Source: an uncultured Caulobacterales bacterium
GTDB lineage: Bacteria > Pseudomonadota > Alphaproteobacteria > Caulobacterales > Caulobacteraceae
DNA: 64,000 nt
Assembly: GCA_903862425.1 (NCBI GenBank)
Contig: CAIOYC010000002.1
Location: 62,001-126,000, forward strand
Reading direction: 5' to 3'
Positions 49,011-58,407 of the stretch are shown here, one piece after another. The translations under genes were made by a program, and so were the position numbers. How positions within the stretch are numbered: the first letter of the stretch is position 1; each line of letters opens with the position of its first letter. A model generated the notes under the pieces. The model ran no database searches, was not told where the DNA came from, and worked only from the letters and a program-made list of their open reading frames with translations.

Positions 49011-50183
49011 CTAGTTCCGTTGTTGCGGCGGATAGTAGGCCACGTCGCCGGCGGGGGGCGCGGCTTCCTGCGGCGTGTAGTAGTAGCCGTCGGCGGGCGG
49101 CGGGGGGCGACGAAGCACCGGACGGCGTACCACATTGGCATGGACCGGAGCGGCCTGTAGAGCGCCGGACGGCGCCGGAACCGCACCGGGGATCGGCACA
49201 ACGCGCGCGGGCGGCGTCGCCGTCGGGCGAACCGGGGGCGCCGGCGCTACGGCCAGCTTGTCGAGCGCGGTCTGTTGGGAAACCAGCGGGCCTTTGCTGT
49301 CGTTGGCTACATACAGGACAAAGGCGGCCGGGTCGGTGACTTCGGCGGTCATGCTCTCTCCCACCGGCGCGCGATACGCCTCGCCGGCGGCGAGCTGGCG
49401 GGCGAAATAGACCGCGCCACCGGGACCGCGCACGATCAGACTGGCGGGCTTGCGCGCCTGCAGCACCACCATGTTGCGCGGGCTGGCGGGCGCGCCATAG
49501 ACGGCGGCCTTGGGGGTGAAGGTGGTGGGCGCGTCGGCCACGGTGGGGCTGGAGCCGCCGGTATTGATCGCCTGGGCGACCGGCAGGCCTTGTTTCATCT
49601 CGGGCGCGGGACCGTTGAGGCCGGGCGTCACATAGGGCTCGGGCAGGTTCTGGGCGGCGGGCGCAGGCGTGGAGGCGCCGATTGCGACCACCGTGTTGCC
49701 AGGCGCATTGACGGGCGCGACCGGCTCGGCCGGCATGGAGGCGGTGGCGCGATCCTCCTGCACCATGGTCCGCTGGACGACGTTCCACAGCACCACTCCG
49801 GACACGACGAGTGCGATGGACGCGATGATCAGCGGGCTGCGCCTCGGCTTTTCATGCGCCACGCCCACCGGATCGTGGAAGGGCTCGGCCACATCGGGCG
49901 TCTCCTTCTTGAACCTCGCGGCGGCGGCGTCGCCGTCGAGGCCGAGAGCCTGCGCGTAGGAGCGAACGTAGCCGATGGCGAAAGGACGCGCCGGGAGGGC
50001 CGAACGATCGCCCTCCTCGATGCCCTGCAGATAAGCGCGGCGGATGCGGGTCGTGCTCGCCAGTTCGGCCAGGGTCAGGCTTTGATGCTCACGCACGGCG
50101 CGCAGAAACTCGCCAATGGCGGCGTAGTCGTTCGGCACGGGGCCGGCGCGTTCGCCGAGCGGGTCTACCAACCGCAAATTCAT
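49011..50183 (-). CDS. RodZ-like protein: cytoplasmic HTH, one membrane helix, Pro/Ala-rich periplasmic region
   Basis: A protein of about 390 residues. An N-terminal helix-turn-helix of the RodZ/HTH_25 type (GEFLRAVREHQSLTLAELASTTRIRRAYLQGIE) is followed by a membrane helix near residue 118 (SPLIIASIALVVSGVVLWNVV). The rest is periplasmic: a low-complexity Ala/Pro linker, a small beta domain (SLIVRGPGGAVYFARQLAAGEAYRAP, similar to DUF4115) and a Pro/Tyr-rich tail (DGYYYTPQE, AYYPPQQRN). RodZ links MreB to the envelope. The start is uncertain between 50183 and 50210; 50183 has the better ribosome site. Confidence 0.75.
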   Translation of the reverse strand: MNLRLVDPLGERAGPVPNDYAAIGEFLRAVREHQSLTLAELASTTRIRRAYLQGIEEGDRSALPARPFAIGYVRSYAQALGLDGDAAAARFKKETPDVAEPFHDPVGVAHEKPRRSPLIIASIALVVSGVVLWNVVQRTMVQEDRATASMPAEPVAPVNAPGNTVVAIGASTPAPAAQNLPEPYVTPGLNGPAPEMKQGLPVAQAINTGGSSPTVADAPTTFTPKAAVYGAPASPRNMVVLQARKPASLIVRGPGGAVYFARQLAAGEAYRAPVGESMTAEVTDPAAFVLYVANDSKGPLVSQQTALDKLAVAPAPPVRPTATPPARVVPIPGAVPAPSGALQAAPVHANVVRRPVLRRPPPPADGYYYTPQEAAPPAGDVAYYPPQQRN

Positions 50184-50323
50184 CACCGATCCAGTGTCCA
50201 ACGGAGCCATTAACCACCCACAGGCCCTCAGCACGAACTGGCGAACACCCAGCCCGTCACCGTCAATCCATGCGCTAAAGCGTTAACGTGTGGATAACAG
50301 TGAAAGCCCGACAAAACAACGCT

Positions 50324-52585
50324 CTACAGTGCGACATTTAGTTTACGCGCCAAGGTTTCGATCTCGTTTCGAACCGTGCTGGAGCCGCTTTGCAAGAGGC
50401 CGGCCACGCCCTTTTTGGCCGCCTCCAGATCGACGGACAGCACCATGCGCTTGACCGGCCCTATGCCCGTAGGCGGCATGGACAGGCGGTCGAATCCCAG
50501 TCCAATCAGCGCAAAAGCTTCGAGCGGACGGCCCGCCAATTCACCGCAAACGGAGACTGGCGTGCCCGCTGCACGGCCTTGGTCGGCGATGGTCTTCAGG
50601 GCGCGCAGAGCGGGGGGCGAAAGCGCATCGTAGCGCTCGGAAACCCTATTGTTTCCACGATCTGCCGCGAAAAGGTATTGCATCAGATCATTGGTGCCGA
50701 CGGACACGAAATCGGTGAGCGGCAGGAGCGCATCGAGGTGCCAGAGCAGCGATGGCGCCTCGATCATGGCTCCGACGCGTAAGGGACTGGGCGCCGGACG
50801 GCCGCGCCGATGCGCCCAGATCAGCTCCTCGTCCACCAATTTACGCGCCGCCCGGAACTCGTCCACCGTGGCGATCAGGGGGAACATGATGTGCAGTTCA
50901 CGCCCGCTCGCGGCCGAGATCAGCGCCCGCAACTGCATCCTCAGGAGGGCTGGACGGTCCAGCCCCATGCGCACCGCGCGCCAGCCGAGCGCCGGGTTCT
51001 CCTCCCGTTCGGCCTTGAGATAGGGCAGCACCTTGTCTCCGCCGAGATCGAGGGTGCGGAAGATCACGGGTAGCCCGCCAGCCGCCTCCAACACCTTGGC
51101 GTAGAGTTCGGTCTGTACGGTCAGGCGCGGCATCTGGTCAGCGACCATGAACTGGAACTCGGTGCGGAACAGGCCGATGCCCTCAGCCCCGGTCTCGGAC
51201 AGATTGTCGAGATCGACCGCCAGCCCGGCGTTCATCAGCAGGGTGATCTTGGCGCCATCGCGGGTGATCGGCGGCGTGTCGCGCAGACGGGCGAACTCGG
51301 CATAGCGCTGGGCGCGCACCTCGGCCCGGGCGCGGAAACTCTGAATCACATCGGGGCGGGGACGCAGGAAGGCCTCGGCCTGCTCGCCATCGACGATCAC
51401 CGGATCGCCTTCTGAGACGCGATCACGCAACCGCTCCAGCCGGCCCACGCAGGGGATGCCGAGCGCGCGGGCGACGATCGAGGCGTGGCTCGTCTGCGAT
51501 CCCTCCTCCAGCAAAAGGCCGCGCAGCTTGGTGCGGTCGTATTCGAGCAGATCGGCAGGGCCGAGATTGCGCGCGATCAGGATGGCGTCGTCGGGCAGCA
51601 CCCGCTGGCCGGGCTCCTCCCCTGCCAGCACCCGCAACAGCCGGTCGGCAAGGTCTTCCAGGTCGTGCAGACGTTCGCGCAGATAGGGGTCGCGGGCCTT
51701 GGAGAGGCGCGCACGCTGCTCGGAGCGCACCCGCTCCACCGCCGCCTCGGCGGTCAGGCCGCCGCGCACCGCCTCCTCCAGCGACCGGTTCCAGCCCCGG
51801 TCGTGGGCGAACATGCGGTAGGTTTCGAGCACATCAAAGGGCTGGCCGACCAGGTTATGACCGTCCAGCATGGCGTCGATCTGGGCGCGCAGGGTCTCGG
51901 TCCCCTTGCGGATGCGCTCTTCCTCCAGGCCCGTATCGTCGGCGAGGAGCTTCTCAGGCGCCACCGGAACCTCGTGTAGCACCGCCACTCCGAAGGCCAG
52001 ACCGTCGGCGAAGCGCTGGCCTTTCATGCGCTCCGGGCGATGGGGGGCGAGTTCGACGTCCTTCAGCTCTTCCTGGCCGACCAGTTCCCCGGCGGCGACC
52101 ATCTCGGCCAGCACCATGGCGATGGTCTGCAGGTCCTCGACCTCGTCCTCGCCATAGACCCGCGCCGTCCGGTTCTGCACAACGAGCGCGCCGATGGGCC
52201 GCCCGCCGCGAAGGAGAGGCACGCCGAGGAAGGCGTGGAAGGGATCTTCCCCGGTCTCAGGCCGGTAGGAGAACTTCGGGTGCAGCGGCGCGTCGGTGAG
52301 GTTCAACGGCCGGCCCAGCCGCACGATCTCCGACACCAGGCCCTCGCCGGGCTTCAGGCGCGTGACGTGTACCGCTTCAGGCTTCAGACCCTCCGTGGCG
52401 AAGAGTTCGAGGTCGCCAGAGGCCCGGCGCAGATAGATGGAGCAGACCTCGGCCACCATGGAGCGGGCGATGATGCGCACCACCATGTCGAGCTTGACCT
52501 GCGCGGGCCCGCCACCAGCCATGGCTTCGCGGATCTGACGAAGCAGACTGCGCGGTCCTCGCACGGCCAGCACCCGATCCGCCAT
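50324..52585 (-). CDS. ptsP: PtsP, phosphoenolpyruvate phosphotransferase (enzyme I-Ntr)
   Basis: A 753-residue first enzyme of the nitrogen-related phosphotransferase chain (PtsP to Npr to EIIA-Ntr), responding to glutamine or to nutrient state; in Caulobacter it feeds ppGpp control. An N-terminal GAF domain (about 20-165) precedes the enzyme I part. The phosphorylated His367 is in EEGSQTSHASIVARALGIPC; the PEP-binding Arg block is GIGLFRTEFQFM, and the essential Cys is in VSVCGELAGRP. No PTS sugar genes are present. It is followed by the RodZ-like gene. Confidence 0.95.
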   Translation of the reverse strand: MADRVLAVRGPRSLLRQIREAMAGGGPAQVKLDMVVRIIARSMVAEVCSIYLRRASGDLELFATEGLKPEAVHVTRLKPGEGLVSEIVRLGRPLNLTDAPLHPKFSYRPETGEDPFHAFLGVPLLRGGRPIGALVVQNRTARVYGEDEVEDLQTIAMVLAEMVAAGELVGQEELKDVELAPHRPERMKGQRFADGLAFGVAVLHEVPVAPEKLLADDTGLEEERIRKGTETLRAQIDAMLDGHNLVGQPFDVLETYRMFAHDRGWNRSLEEAVRGGLTAEAAVERVRSEQRARLSKARDPYLRERLHDLEDLADRLLRVLAGEEPGQRVLPDDAILIARNLGPADLLEYDRTKLRGLLLEEGSQTSHASIVARALGIPCVGRLERLRDRVSEGDPVIVDGEQAEAFLRPRPDVIQSFRARAEVRAQRYAEFARLRDTPPITRDGAKITLLMNAGLAVDLDNLSETGAEGIGLFRTEFQFMVADQMPRLTVQTELYAKVLEAAGGLPVIFRTLDLGGDKVLPYLKAEREENPALGWRAVRMGLDRPALLRMQLRALISAASGRELHIMFPLIATVDEFRAARKLVDEELIWAHRRGRPAPSPLRVGAMIEAPSLLWHLDALLPLTDFVSVGTNDLMQYLFAADRGNNRVSERYDALSPPALRALKTIADQGRAAGTPVSVCGELAGRPLEAFALIGLGFDRLSMPPTGIGPVKRMVLSVDLEAAKKGVAGLLQSGSSTVRNEIETLARKLNVAL

Positions 52586-52740
52586 CGACTCTCCCTCAAT
52601 CCCGACGCCCGTGCGCCGATCCTACAGCTAAGCGCCTAATAGGCCGGTTCGATGCAGACCGTAAGGGCGGCGATCAACGCAGGCGCGCTTGCGTGCTGCT
52701 GCCCGCGATTGCGGCAGGCACACCAGAGGGGGCTGGCGCG

Positions 52741-53190
52741 TCAGGCGCCCCGCCCCGCCCGGACCTCCACCTCGCGCGCCTCAACCGGCTCGCCGCATTC
52801 CGAGCAGACCTGCACGGGATGGAAATCGCAGCCGCAACCCTTGTGCCTATGCAGAAGCGGCGGGCCCGCCTCACCCGCATAATAGCGGTCGCCCCAGTGG
52901 ACGAGCGCCATAACGGCCGGATGAAGATCCAGGCCCTTGGGCGTCAACCGGTATTCATGGCGCACGGGCCGGTCCTGATAAGCCTGACGCGACAGCACCC
53001 CCTCCCCCACCAGCCTGTCCAGCCGGTCGGCGACGATGGTGCGCGAGATGCGGAGACTGGTCTGGAAGGCGTCGAAGCGGCGTACACCGAGGAAACAGTC
53101 GCGCAGGATCATCAGCGTCCAGCGGTCGCCGATCACCGCCAGGGTGCGCGACATCGAGCATCGCTCCTCAGCCAAGGCCTCCCACTTCAT
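52741..53190 (-). CDS. HxlR-family transcriptional regulator
   Basis: A 149-residue winged-helix regulator. The HxlR domain covers residues 8-100: CSMSRTLAVIGDRWTLMILRD, then FQTSLRISRTIVADRLDRLV and PVRHEYRLTPKGLDL. Four Cys in the C-terminal part (CGCDFHPVQVCSECGE) may bind a metal or sense thiol stress. It is divergent from the SDR/isomerase gene pair, which it probably controls. Confidence 0.88.
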   Translation of the reverse strand: MKWEALAEERCSMSRTLAVIGDRWTLMILRDCFLGVRRFDAFQTSLRISRTIVADRLDRLVGEGVLSRQAYQDRPVRHEYRLTPKGLDLHPAVMALVHWGDRYYAGEAGPPLLHRHKGCGCDFHPVQVCSECGEPVEAREVEVRAGRGA

Positions 53191-53213
53191 CGCCGACCTC
53201 CGCTCATGATAGA

Positions 53214-53243
53214 TTGACTTAGTCCAAAAACGATACTCAGTTA
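53214..53243. promoter_or_regulatory. Candidate HxlR operator with two ACTnAGT sites
   Basis: In the 77-base gap between the HxlR gene and the SDR gene the palindromic core ACTnAGT occurs twice: ACTTAGT at 53217-53223 and ACTCAGT at 53235-53241, starting 18 bases apart. A -35-like TTGACT overlaps the first. The regularity suggests a binding site for the divergent HxlR regulator. Confidence 0.4.
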
Positions 53244-53267
53244 AGCGCCGATTGACGGAGCGGCCGA

Positions 53268-54017
53268 ATGAGTGAGGCGAAAGCTGAAAAACCGGGCGTC
53301 TGCCTCGTGGTGGGCGCTGGGCCGGGTGTCGGCGGCGCCATTGCACGCGCCTTCGCCCGGGAAGGGTTGAGCGTCTGCCTGACACGCCGCCCGCGCAACC
53401 TGCCGGAGCTCGAGACGCTGGCCGAGTCCATAAGGGCGGACGGCGGCGCGGCACACGCGTTCGGCGTCGATGCCCGCGAAGAGGCTGAAATGATCGCCCT
53501 GGTGGACCGGATCGAGGCGGAGATCGGCCCGCTTGAGGTGGTGGTGTTCAACATCGGCGCGAACGTCTGGTTTCCGATCACGGAGACCACCACGCGGGTC
53601 TATACCAAGGTGTGGGAGATGGCGGCGCTGGCAGGTTTCCTCACCGGGCGCGAGGCGGCGCGGGTGATGACGCCGCGGGGCAAGGGCTCGATCCTGTTCA
53701 CCGGCGCCACCGCCAGCCTGCGCGGTCGGGCGGAGTTCTCGGCCTTTTCCGGCGCCAAGCACGCCCTGCGCGCCCTGGCCCAGAGCATGGCCCGCGAGCT
53801 CGGCCCCAAGGGCGTGCACGTGGCGCATGTGATCTGCGACGGCTCCATCGACGGGACCTTCAGCCGCGAACGCTTCGACGACATCGAGCAACGCTTGGCC
53901 GACGACACCATCCTGAAGCCGGACGAGGTGGCCAGGAACTATGTCTGGCTGCACAACCAGGGCCGCTCGGCCTGGACCTTCGAGCTCGACCTTCGCCCCT
54001 GGACCGAAAGCTGGTGA
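53268..54017 (+). CDS. Short-chain dehydrogenase/reductase-like protein with Tyr-to-Phe active site
   Basis: A 249-residue Rossmann protein of the SDR superfamily. The cofactor motif is VVGAGPGVGGAIARAF (residues 14-29), and NIGAN (95-99) matches the NNAG region. The catalytic YxxxK is changed: residues 160-164 read F-SGA-K in AEFSAFSGAKHALRALAQSM, so the general acid Tyr is Phe while Lys164 is kept. Subfamilies with this change exist, and their activity is uncertain. It is followed after seven bases by the isomerase gene and faces the HxlR gene. Confidence 0.85.
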   Translation: MSEAKAEKPGVCLVVGAGPGVGGAIARAFAREGLSVCLTRRPRNLPELETLAESIRADGGAAHAFGVDAREEAEMIALVDRIEAEIGPLEVVVFNIGANVWFPITETTTRVYTKVWEMAALAGFLTGREAARVMTPRGKGSILFTGATASLRGRAEFSAFSGAKHALRALAQSMARELGPKGVHVAHVICDGSIDGTFSRERFDDIEQRLADDTILKPDEVARNYVWLHNQGRSAWTFELDLRPWTESW

Positions 54018-54024
54018 GATAGCG

Positions 54025-54621
54025 ATGGCCAAGACACTCGAATTCATCTTCGATTTCGCCAGCCCCAACGCCTATCTGAGCTACCAGGTCATTCCCGGCA
54101 TCCTGGCGCGCACGGGGGCGGAGCTGAAACTGCTGCCCTGCCTGCTCGGCGGCATCTTCAAGTCCACCGGCAACCAGGCGCCGATGACGGCCTTCGGCGG
54201 CGTGAAGGGCAAGCTGGCCTATGAGGCGCTGGAGACCGACCGCTTCGTTAAGAAGCACGCGTTGACCCGCTACCGGTTCAACCCCCACTTCCCCGTCAAC
54301 ACGCTCCTAATCATGCGCGGCGCCGCGGCGGCCGAATTGGAGGACGTACTCATCCCCTATGTGGACGCGGTGCTACCGGCCATATGGGAGAATGGGCTGA
54401 AGATGGACGATCCCGACGTGGTGGCCAGCGTACTGGACAAGGCCGGCCTCGGCCACCTTTTGCCCCGCACCCAGGAACCCGAGGTCAAGACGCGCCTGAT
54501 CGCCAATACCGAAGCGGCGGTGGAGCGCGGCGTCTTCGGCATCCCCACCTTCTTTGTCGGCGACGACATCTTCTTCGGTAAGGAGAGGCTGGGGCAGGTG
54601 GAGGAGGCCCTGGCAGGCTAG
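54025..54621 (+). CDS. 2-hydroxychromene-2-carboxylate isomerase-like (DsbA/kappa-GST fold)
   Basis: A 198-residue thioredoxin-fold protein of the HCCA isomerase/kappa-class glutathione transferase family. Features are FIFDFASPNAYLSYQVIPGI, with Ser in place of the thioredoxin CxxC, LLPCLLGGIFKSTGNQAP and the C-terminal GVFGIPTFFVGDDIFFGKERL, where the cis-Pro loop binds glutathione. Known members isomerise a naphthalene-pathway intermediate; here the real substrate is open. It forms a two-gene unit with the SDR gene. Confidence 0.88.
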   Translation: MAKTLEFIFDFASPNAYLSYQVIPGILARTGAELKLLPCLLGGIFKSTGNQAPMTAFGGVKGKLAYEALETDRFVKKHALTRYRFNPHFPVNTLLIMRGAAAAELEDVLIPYVDAVLPAIWENGLKMDDPDVVASVLDKAGLGHLLPRTQEPEVKTRLIANTEAAVERGVFGIPTFFVGDDIFFGKERLGQVEEALAG

Positions 54622-54798
54622 GCATCGCAGCGGCCGACTGCTGAAGCGATGAAAGACCGCTTAGGGTGGTAATGCGACAATCCGGACTCTACTAATGCTC
54701 AGTTAACGCCAAGCATCTGGCAGGGGATGAGGCGCAAGGGGCTCAGCTCCTACCAGCGCCAGAGGTGGGTCTGGCAGTCGGTTCCACGGCGGAAGCCC

Positions 54799-56514
54799 CT
54801 AAAAGTCCTTCCAGCTTTCCTGCTCTGTGACGAGCCTCGGCTTGTGCTGGGTGATGGGCTTCATAGCGGGGCGAAGGGCGTAGGGCGCCGATGGCGACGC
54901 GATCGCAGCGGCGTAGCGCGCCGCCGGTGCGTAGGTGGCGTGGAGGTCGCCCCCGACCTTGAAGCGGCCCATCAGGCGGGAGAGTTCTTCGGTCTCTGCA
55001 GCCAGGGCGTGAGATGCAGCGGTGGTCTGTTCGACCATGGCGGCGTTCTGCTGGGTGACTTGGTCCATCTGGTTGATGGCGGTGTTCACCTGATTGAGAG
55101 CGGTGGCTTGTTCCTGGGCCGAGGCCGCGATCTCGTGCACCACGGTCGTGATGTCCGCTACCTGCCCAGCGATGCGCTCCAGAGTGCGTCCCGCCTCGCC
55201 CACTAGGTCCACGCCGGAGGCGACCTGCTGACCAGACGCCGAGATCAAAGCTTTGATCTCCTTGGCGGCTTCCGCGGAGCGTTGGGCCAGGGCCCGCACT
55301 TCGGAGGCCACCACTGCGAAGCCACGACCCGCGTCGCCGGCCCGAGCCGCCTCGACCCCCGCGTTCAGGGCCAAAAGGTTGGTCTGGAAGGCGATCTCGT
55401 CGATGACGCCGATAATCTGGCCGATCTGTTTGGAGCTCTTCTCGATGCCGCTCATGGCTGAGACTGCATCCCGAACCACCACGCCGGACTTCTCCGCATC
55501 GCTCTTGGCCTTGCCGACCACGTTGCGGGCGTGGATGGCGCCCTCGGCGGTCTTCCTCACCGTGACGGTGATCTCGTCCAGCGCCGCGGCGGTCTCCTCC
55601 AGCGACGCCGCTTGCTGCTCAGTCCTGCGGCTCAAATCGTCCGCCGCATGGGTGATCTCGTCACTGCCCGAACGGATCGCCTGCGACGTGGTAGAAACCA
55701 CCTTCATGGTCTCCTCGAGCCCCGCTGTGGCGGCGTTGAAGTCGGCCCGCAGCGTCTCGTATTCCGCCTCGAAGGGCTTCTCCAGGCGCACGGTCAGGTC
55801 GCCGCGGGACAAACTGGACAGGCCGCAAGCGATAGTCTCCACCACCTGCCGGCGCACCTCCTCCGCCTGGGCCTTGAGGGTCTCGGAGCTGGCCCGCTGC
55901 GCGTCGGCTTCCGCGACGGCGGCCATGGTAGCGCGGTAGCCACTTTCGACCTGCACCTGCGCCGACGCGACCCGTTTGGCCTCGGTACGCAGGTCCGCGA
56001 ACATCTTCTCCAGGGTGAAAGCCATCCAGCCGAGAACGGCGGCCTCCATGATCAGAATGACGGCGTGGATCGCTAGGCGCCCGAGGTCGCTGCCGCCGGG
56101 GTAGATCAGGCCGGGGAGGACGAAGTTGAGCCCGATATGGTGCACGGCCACCACCGCCGCGCTCGCCGCGATCACCCGCCAGTCGCAGGACGCCACCAGA
56201 AGCGCCAGGGCGGCGAAGTAATACATGTGCAGGTCGACCTGCAGCTTCTGGCCAGCGAGAGCGCCCACCAGGACCGAGATAGAGGTCATAAGCGCCACGC
56301 CGCCGGCGATCCGCTGCCAGGGTCGATCAGGCGCAAGACGGAGAGCGAGGGAGAAACCGCCCGCCAGGATCAGGGAGGCGAGTCCCGGCTGCAGCCAAGG
56401 CGTTCCCAGCAGAAATGTGGCTCCGATGATGATCGGAACGTGCAGCCAAAGCAGGATCAGCGGCGCCAGGACGGCGCGCTGGCGCAGGCGGTCGAGGTTC
56501 ATGCCGTCGCTCAT
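54799..56514 (-). CDS. Methyl-accepting chemotaxis protein with multi-helix membrane sensor
   Basis: A 571-residue chemoreceptor. About six N-terminal membrane helices (residues 14-175) take the place of a periplasmic sensor domain. A HAMP-like segment ([30 protein letters not shown]) follows, then the methylation helices and the highly conserved tip [41 protein letters not shown]. The C-terminus ends ESWKDF, matching the xWxxF tether that docks CheR/CheB. It would feed the CheA-CheW array. The upstream small gene overlaps its ATG (ATGA). Confidence 0.93.
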   Translation of the reverse strand: MSDGMNLDRLRQRAVLAPLILLWLHVPIIIGATFLLGTPWLQPGLASLILAGGFSLALRLAPDRPWQRIAGGVALMTSISVLVGALAGQKLQVDLHMYYFAALALLVASCDWRVIAASAAVVAVHHIGLNFVLPGLIYPGGSDLGRLAIHAVILIMEAAVLGWMAFTLEKMFADLRTEAKRVASAQVQVESGYRATMAAVAEADAQRASSETLKAQAEEVRRQVVETIACGLSSLSRGDLTVRLEKPFEAEYETLRADFNAATAGLEETMKVVSTTSQAIRSGSDEITHAADDLSRRTEQQAASLEETAAALDEITVTVRKTAEGAIHARNVVGKAKSDAEKSGVVVRDAVSAMSGIEKSSKQIGQIIGVIDEIAFQTNLLALNAGVEAARAGDAGRGFAVVASEVRALAQRSAEAAKEIKALISASGQQVASGVDLVGEAGRTLERIAGQVADITTVVHEIAASAQEQATALNQVNTAINQMDQVTQQNAAMVEQTTAASHALAAETEELSRLMGRFKVGGDLHATYAPAARYAAAIASPSAPYALRPAMKPITQHKPRLVTEQESWKDF

Positions 56515-56843
56515 TGCAACTGTCCTGTCTTGGGTGAGCAGCCGACCTTGCTCGTCTCGATCACCATCCAGGCGCCGAGGCTGCGAAGTCGGGCGGGCAG
56601 GTTTGCCCGCGCAGAGTGAACGACGATGGCGAAGGGCGCGCCGCCGGTGGAAACGATCTCACCCACGTCTGTAGCGGCGCCGAAAACCCGTTGCGGGCTC
56701 CACCACGGCGGAAAGACCGCCGCCACGAAGGATGCTTCGGGCCGCGGGGCTGGAGCAGCGGCGACGAGGCCCCCAATGGTGCAAGCGAGGACGGCTCCGG
56801 CCGAGAGGATGGTCTTCTCAAATCTTATCTGTGGCCTCGCCAT
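56511..56843 (-). CDS. Small secreted hypothetical protein coupled to a chemoreceptor
   Basis: A 110-residue protein with a signal peptide or anchor ([20 protein letters not shown]). The mature part reads [21 protein letters not shown] then [29 protein letters not shown] and ends with a lone Cys. This FPPWW...LGAWMV pattern looks conserved, though I cannot name a family. Its stop overlaps the chemoreceptor start (ATGA), so the two are made together; it might be a periplasmic ligand or partner of that receptor, which is inference. Confidence 0.7.
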   Translation of the reverse strand: MARPQIRFEKTILSAGAVLACTIGGLVAAAPAPRPEASFVAAVFPPWWSPQRVFGAATDVGEIVSTGGAPFAIVVHSARANLPARLRSLGAWMVIETSKVGCSPKTGQLQ

Positions 56844-56998
56844 AAGCGGAGCTAGGGCGGGCCGGGTTAATATTGGTCACCCGAACCGCTACGCACTATC
56901 ACCTAAAAGACTTTGGACAGTGCACCTCGAAGAGCGCTTCGAAGTGCGTCCGACTTTGGTCGTAAGCGGCCGTCAGCCTTGTCGCGCGTAGGAGGCCT

Positions 56999-58399
56999 TC
57001 ACCCCGCCGGTGGAAACACCAGCGCGGCCCGCAAGCCGGGGCCTGAGCCCTGGTAGCTTCCCGGCCCTTCCGCCAGCTCCAACCGCCCGCCATGCGCTTC
57101 CGCCACGGCGGCGACCAGGGAGAGGCCGAGGCCAACGCCGGGCTGATTGCGGGAATTGTCGAGGCGCACGAAGCGCTGCACTACTCGCGCACGGTCCGTC
57201 TCCGCCACGCCAGGCCCCGTATCGGTAACGGAGAACTCGATGTCGCCAGAGGCGCGCGAGCGGACGCGCAGCATCACCGCCCCGCCCTCGGGCGTATATT
57301 TGATGGCGTTGTCGAGCAGATTGGACAGGGCCTGGGCGAGGAATTCGCGATTGCCGCGCATGGACAGTCCACGCGCGATCTCGGCCTTGAAGTCGATGGC
57401 CTTGTCCTCACACAGGGCCTCGTAGAGCTCGGCGATATCCGTGCCGAGGTCGGCCGGGTCGAACACCTGCTGGTCCGGCGCGCCCGCCGCCTGCAGGCGC
57501 GAGATGGCCAAAACAGCGTTGAAGGTCTTGAGCACGCCGTCCGCATCCTCCAGCGCCTGTTCGAGCGCCTGGGTCGGGTCGATCTCGCCGCGATCCACTT
57601 CGATCAACGCCGCCTCCAGCCGGGCGCGCAAGCGCGTAAGCGGCGAGCGCAGGTCGTGGGCGATGGCGTCGCCGGCGTGGCGCAGCCCGCCCATCAGCCG
57701 TTCCAGCCGATCGAGCATGGCGTTGAGGCCGCCGGCCAGTTCGTCATACTCGTCCCCGACACCGCGTACTCTGGCGCGGGCGTGCAGGTCGCCCTTCTCC
57801 ACCTCCGCCACCACGGCGTTCAGCCCGGCCATGGAGCGGGACACGTTGCGACTGAGCAGCAGGCCGAAGCCGAGGCCGAGGACGATGACGAGCACCCCCG
57901 CACCCCAGATCGCCCGCACCAGGCGGATGACATAGAACCGCGCCTCGCCCACATCGGTCCCTACGAACAGCAGTTCGCCCTGGTCGAACTTCACCTGACG
58001 ACCCCAGGCGCTGCGGCGCACGACATTGCCGTCCGGATCGGTCATGCGCACGCGAAAGGCGGCGCGCGCTTCGGGCGCGGTCTTGGGCTCCACCGGGGTT
58101 TCGGCGATATTGCCGGAGATGGTCTCGCCGTCCTCCTTCATCAGAAGATAGAGGAAAGGCTTTTCCCCCGCCGCTCGCTCGATGATGGCGCGGTTCAGCT
58201 CGTCTACGCCGCCTTGAGCATAGACGGTCTTTAGCGAAACCAGCTCCCGCTGCACTTCCGTGTCCGCCTGCCGGTTCACCTCCCCCGCCGTCGCCACATA
58301 GATATAGGCCAGGAAGGCCGCGGCGGCGGCCGCGAACAGGGCAAGGAACAGCAGGGTGAGGCGAAAGGCGGTGGTGCGGAAGAGCGAGGGCAGACGCAT
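56999..58399 (-). CDS. HAMP-domain sensor histidine kinase
   Basis: A 466-residue membrane kinase. Two membrane helices (residues 12-35 and 163-183) flank a periplasmic domain, followed by HAMP (about 184-236), the dimerisation domain with phospho-accepting His248 in HAGDAIAHDLRSPLTRL, and the ATPase domain with N-box LLDNAIKYTPEGG, G1 VTDTGPGV and G2 GVGLGLSLVAAVAEAHGG. It is third in a tight operon (regulator, HWE kinase, this kinase) and is probably the normal partner of the OmpR-type regulator. The ATG at 58399 follows the HWE gene by eight bases. Confidence 0.93.
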   Translation of the reverse strand: MRLPSLFRTTAFRLTLLFLALFAAAAAAFLAYIYVATAGEVNRQADTEVQRELVSLKTVYAQGGVDELNRAIIERAAGEKPFLYLLMKEDGETISGNIAETPVEPKTAPEARAAFRVRMTDPDGNVVRRSAWGRQVKFDQGELLFVGTDVGEARFYVIRLVRAIWGAGVLVIVLGLGFGLLLSRNVSRSMAGLNAVVAEVEKGDLHARARVRGVGDEYDELAGGLNAMLDRLERLMGGLRHAGDAIAHDLRSPLTRLRARLEAALIEVDRGEIDPTQALEQALEDADGVLKTFNAVLAISRLQAAGAPDQQVFDPADLGTDIAELYEALCEDKAIDFKAEIARGLSMRGNREFLAQALSNLLDNAIKYTPEGGAVMLRVRSRASGDIEFSVTDTGPGVAETDRARVVQRFVRLDNSRNQPGVGLGLSLVAAVAEAHGGRLELAEGPGSYQGSGPGLRAALVFPPAG

Positions 58400-58407
58400 G
58401 GCCCGCC

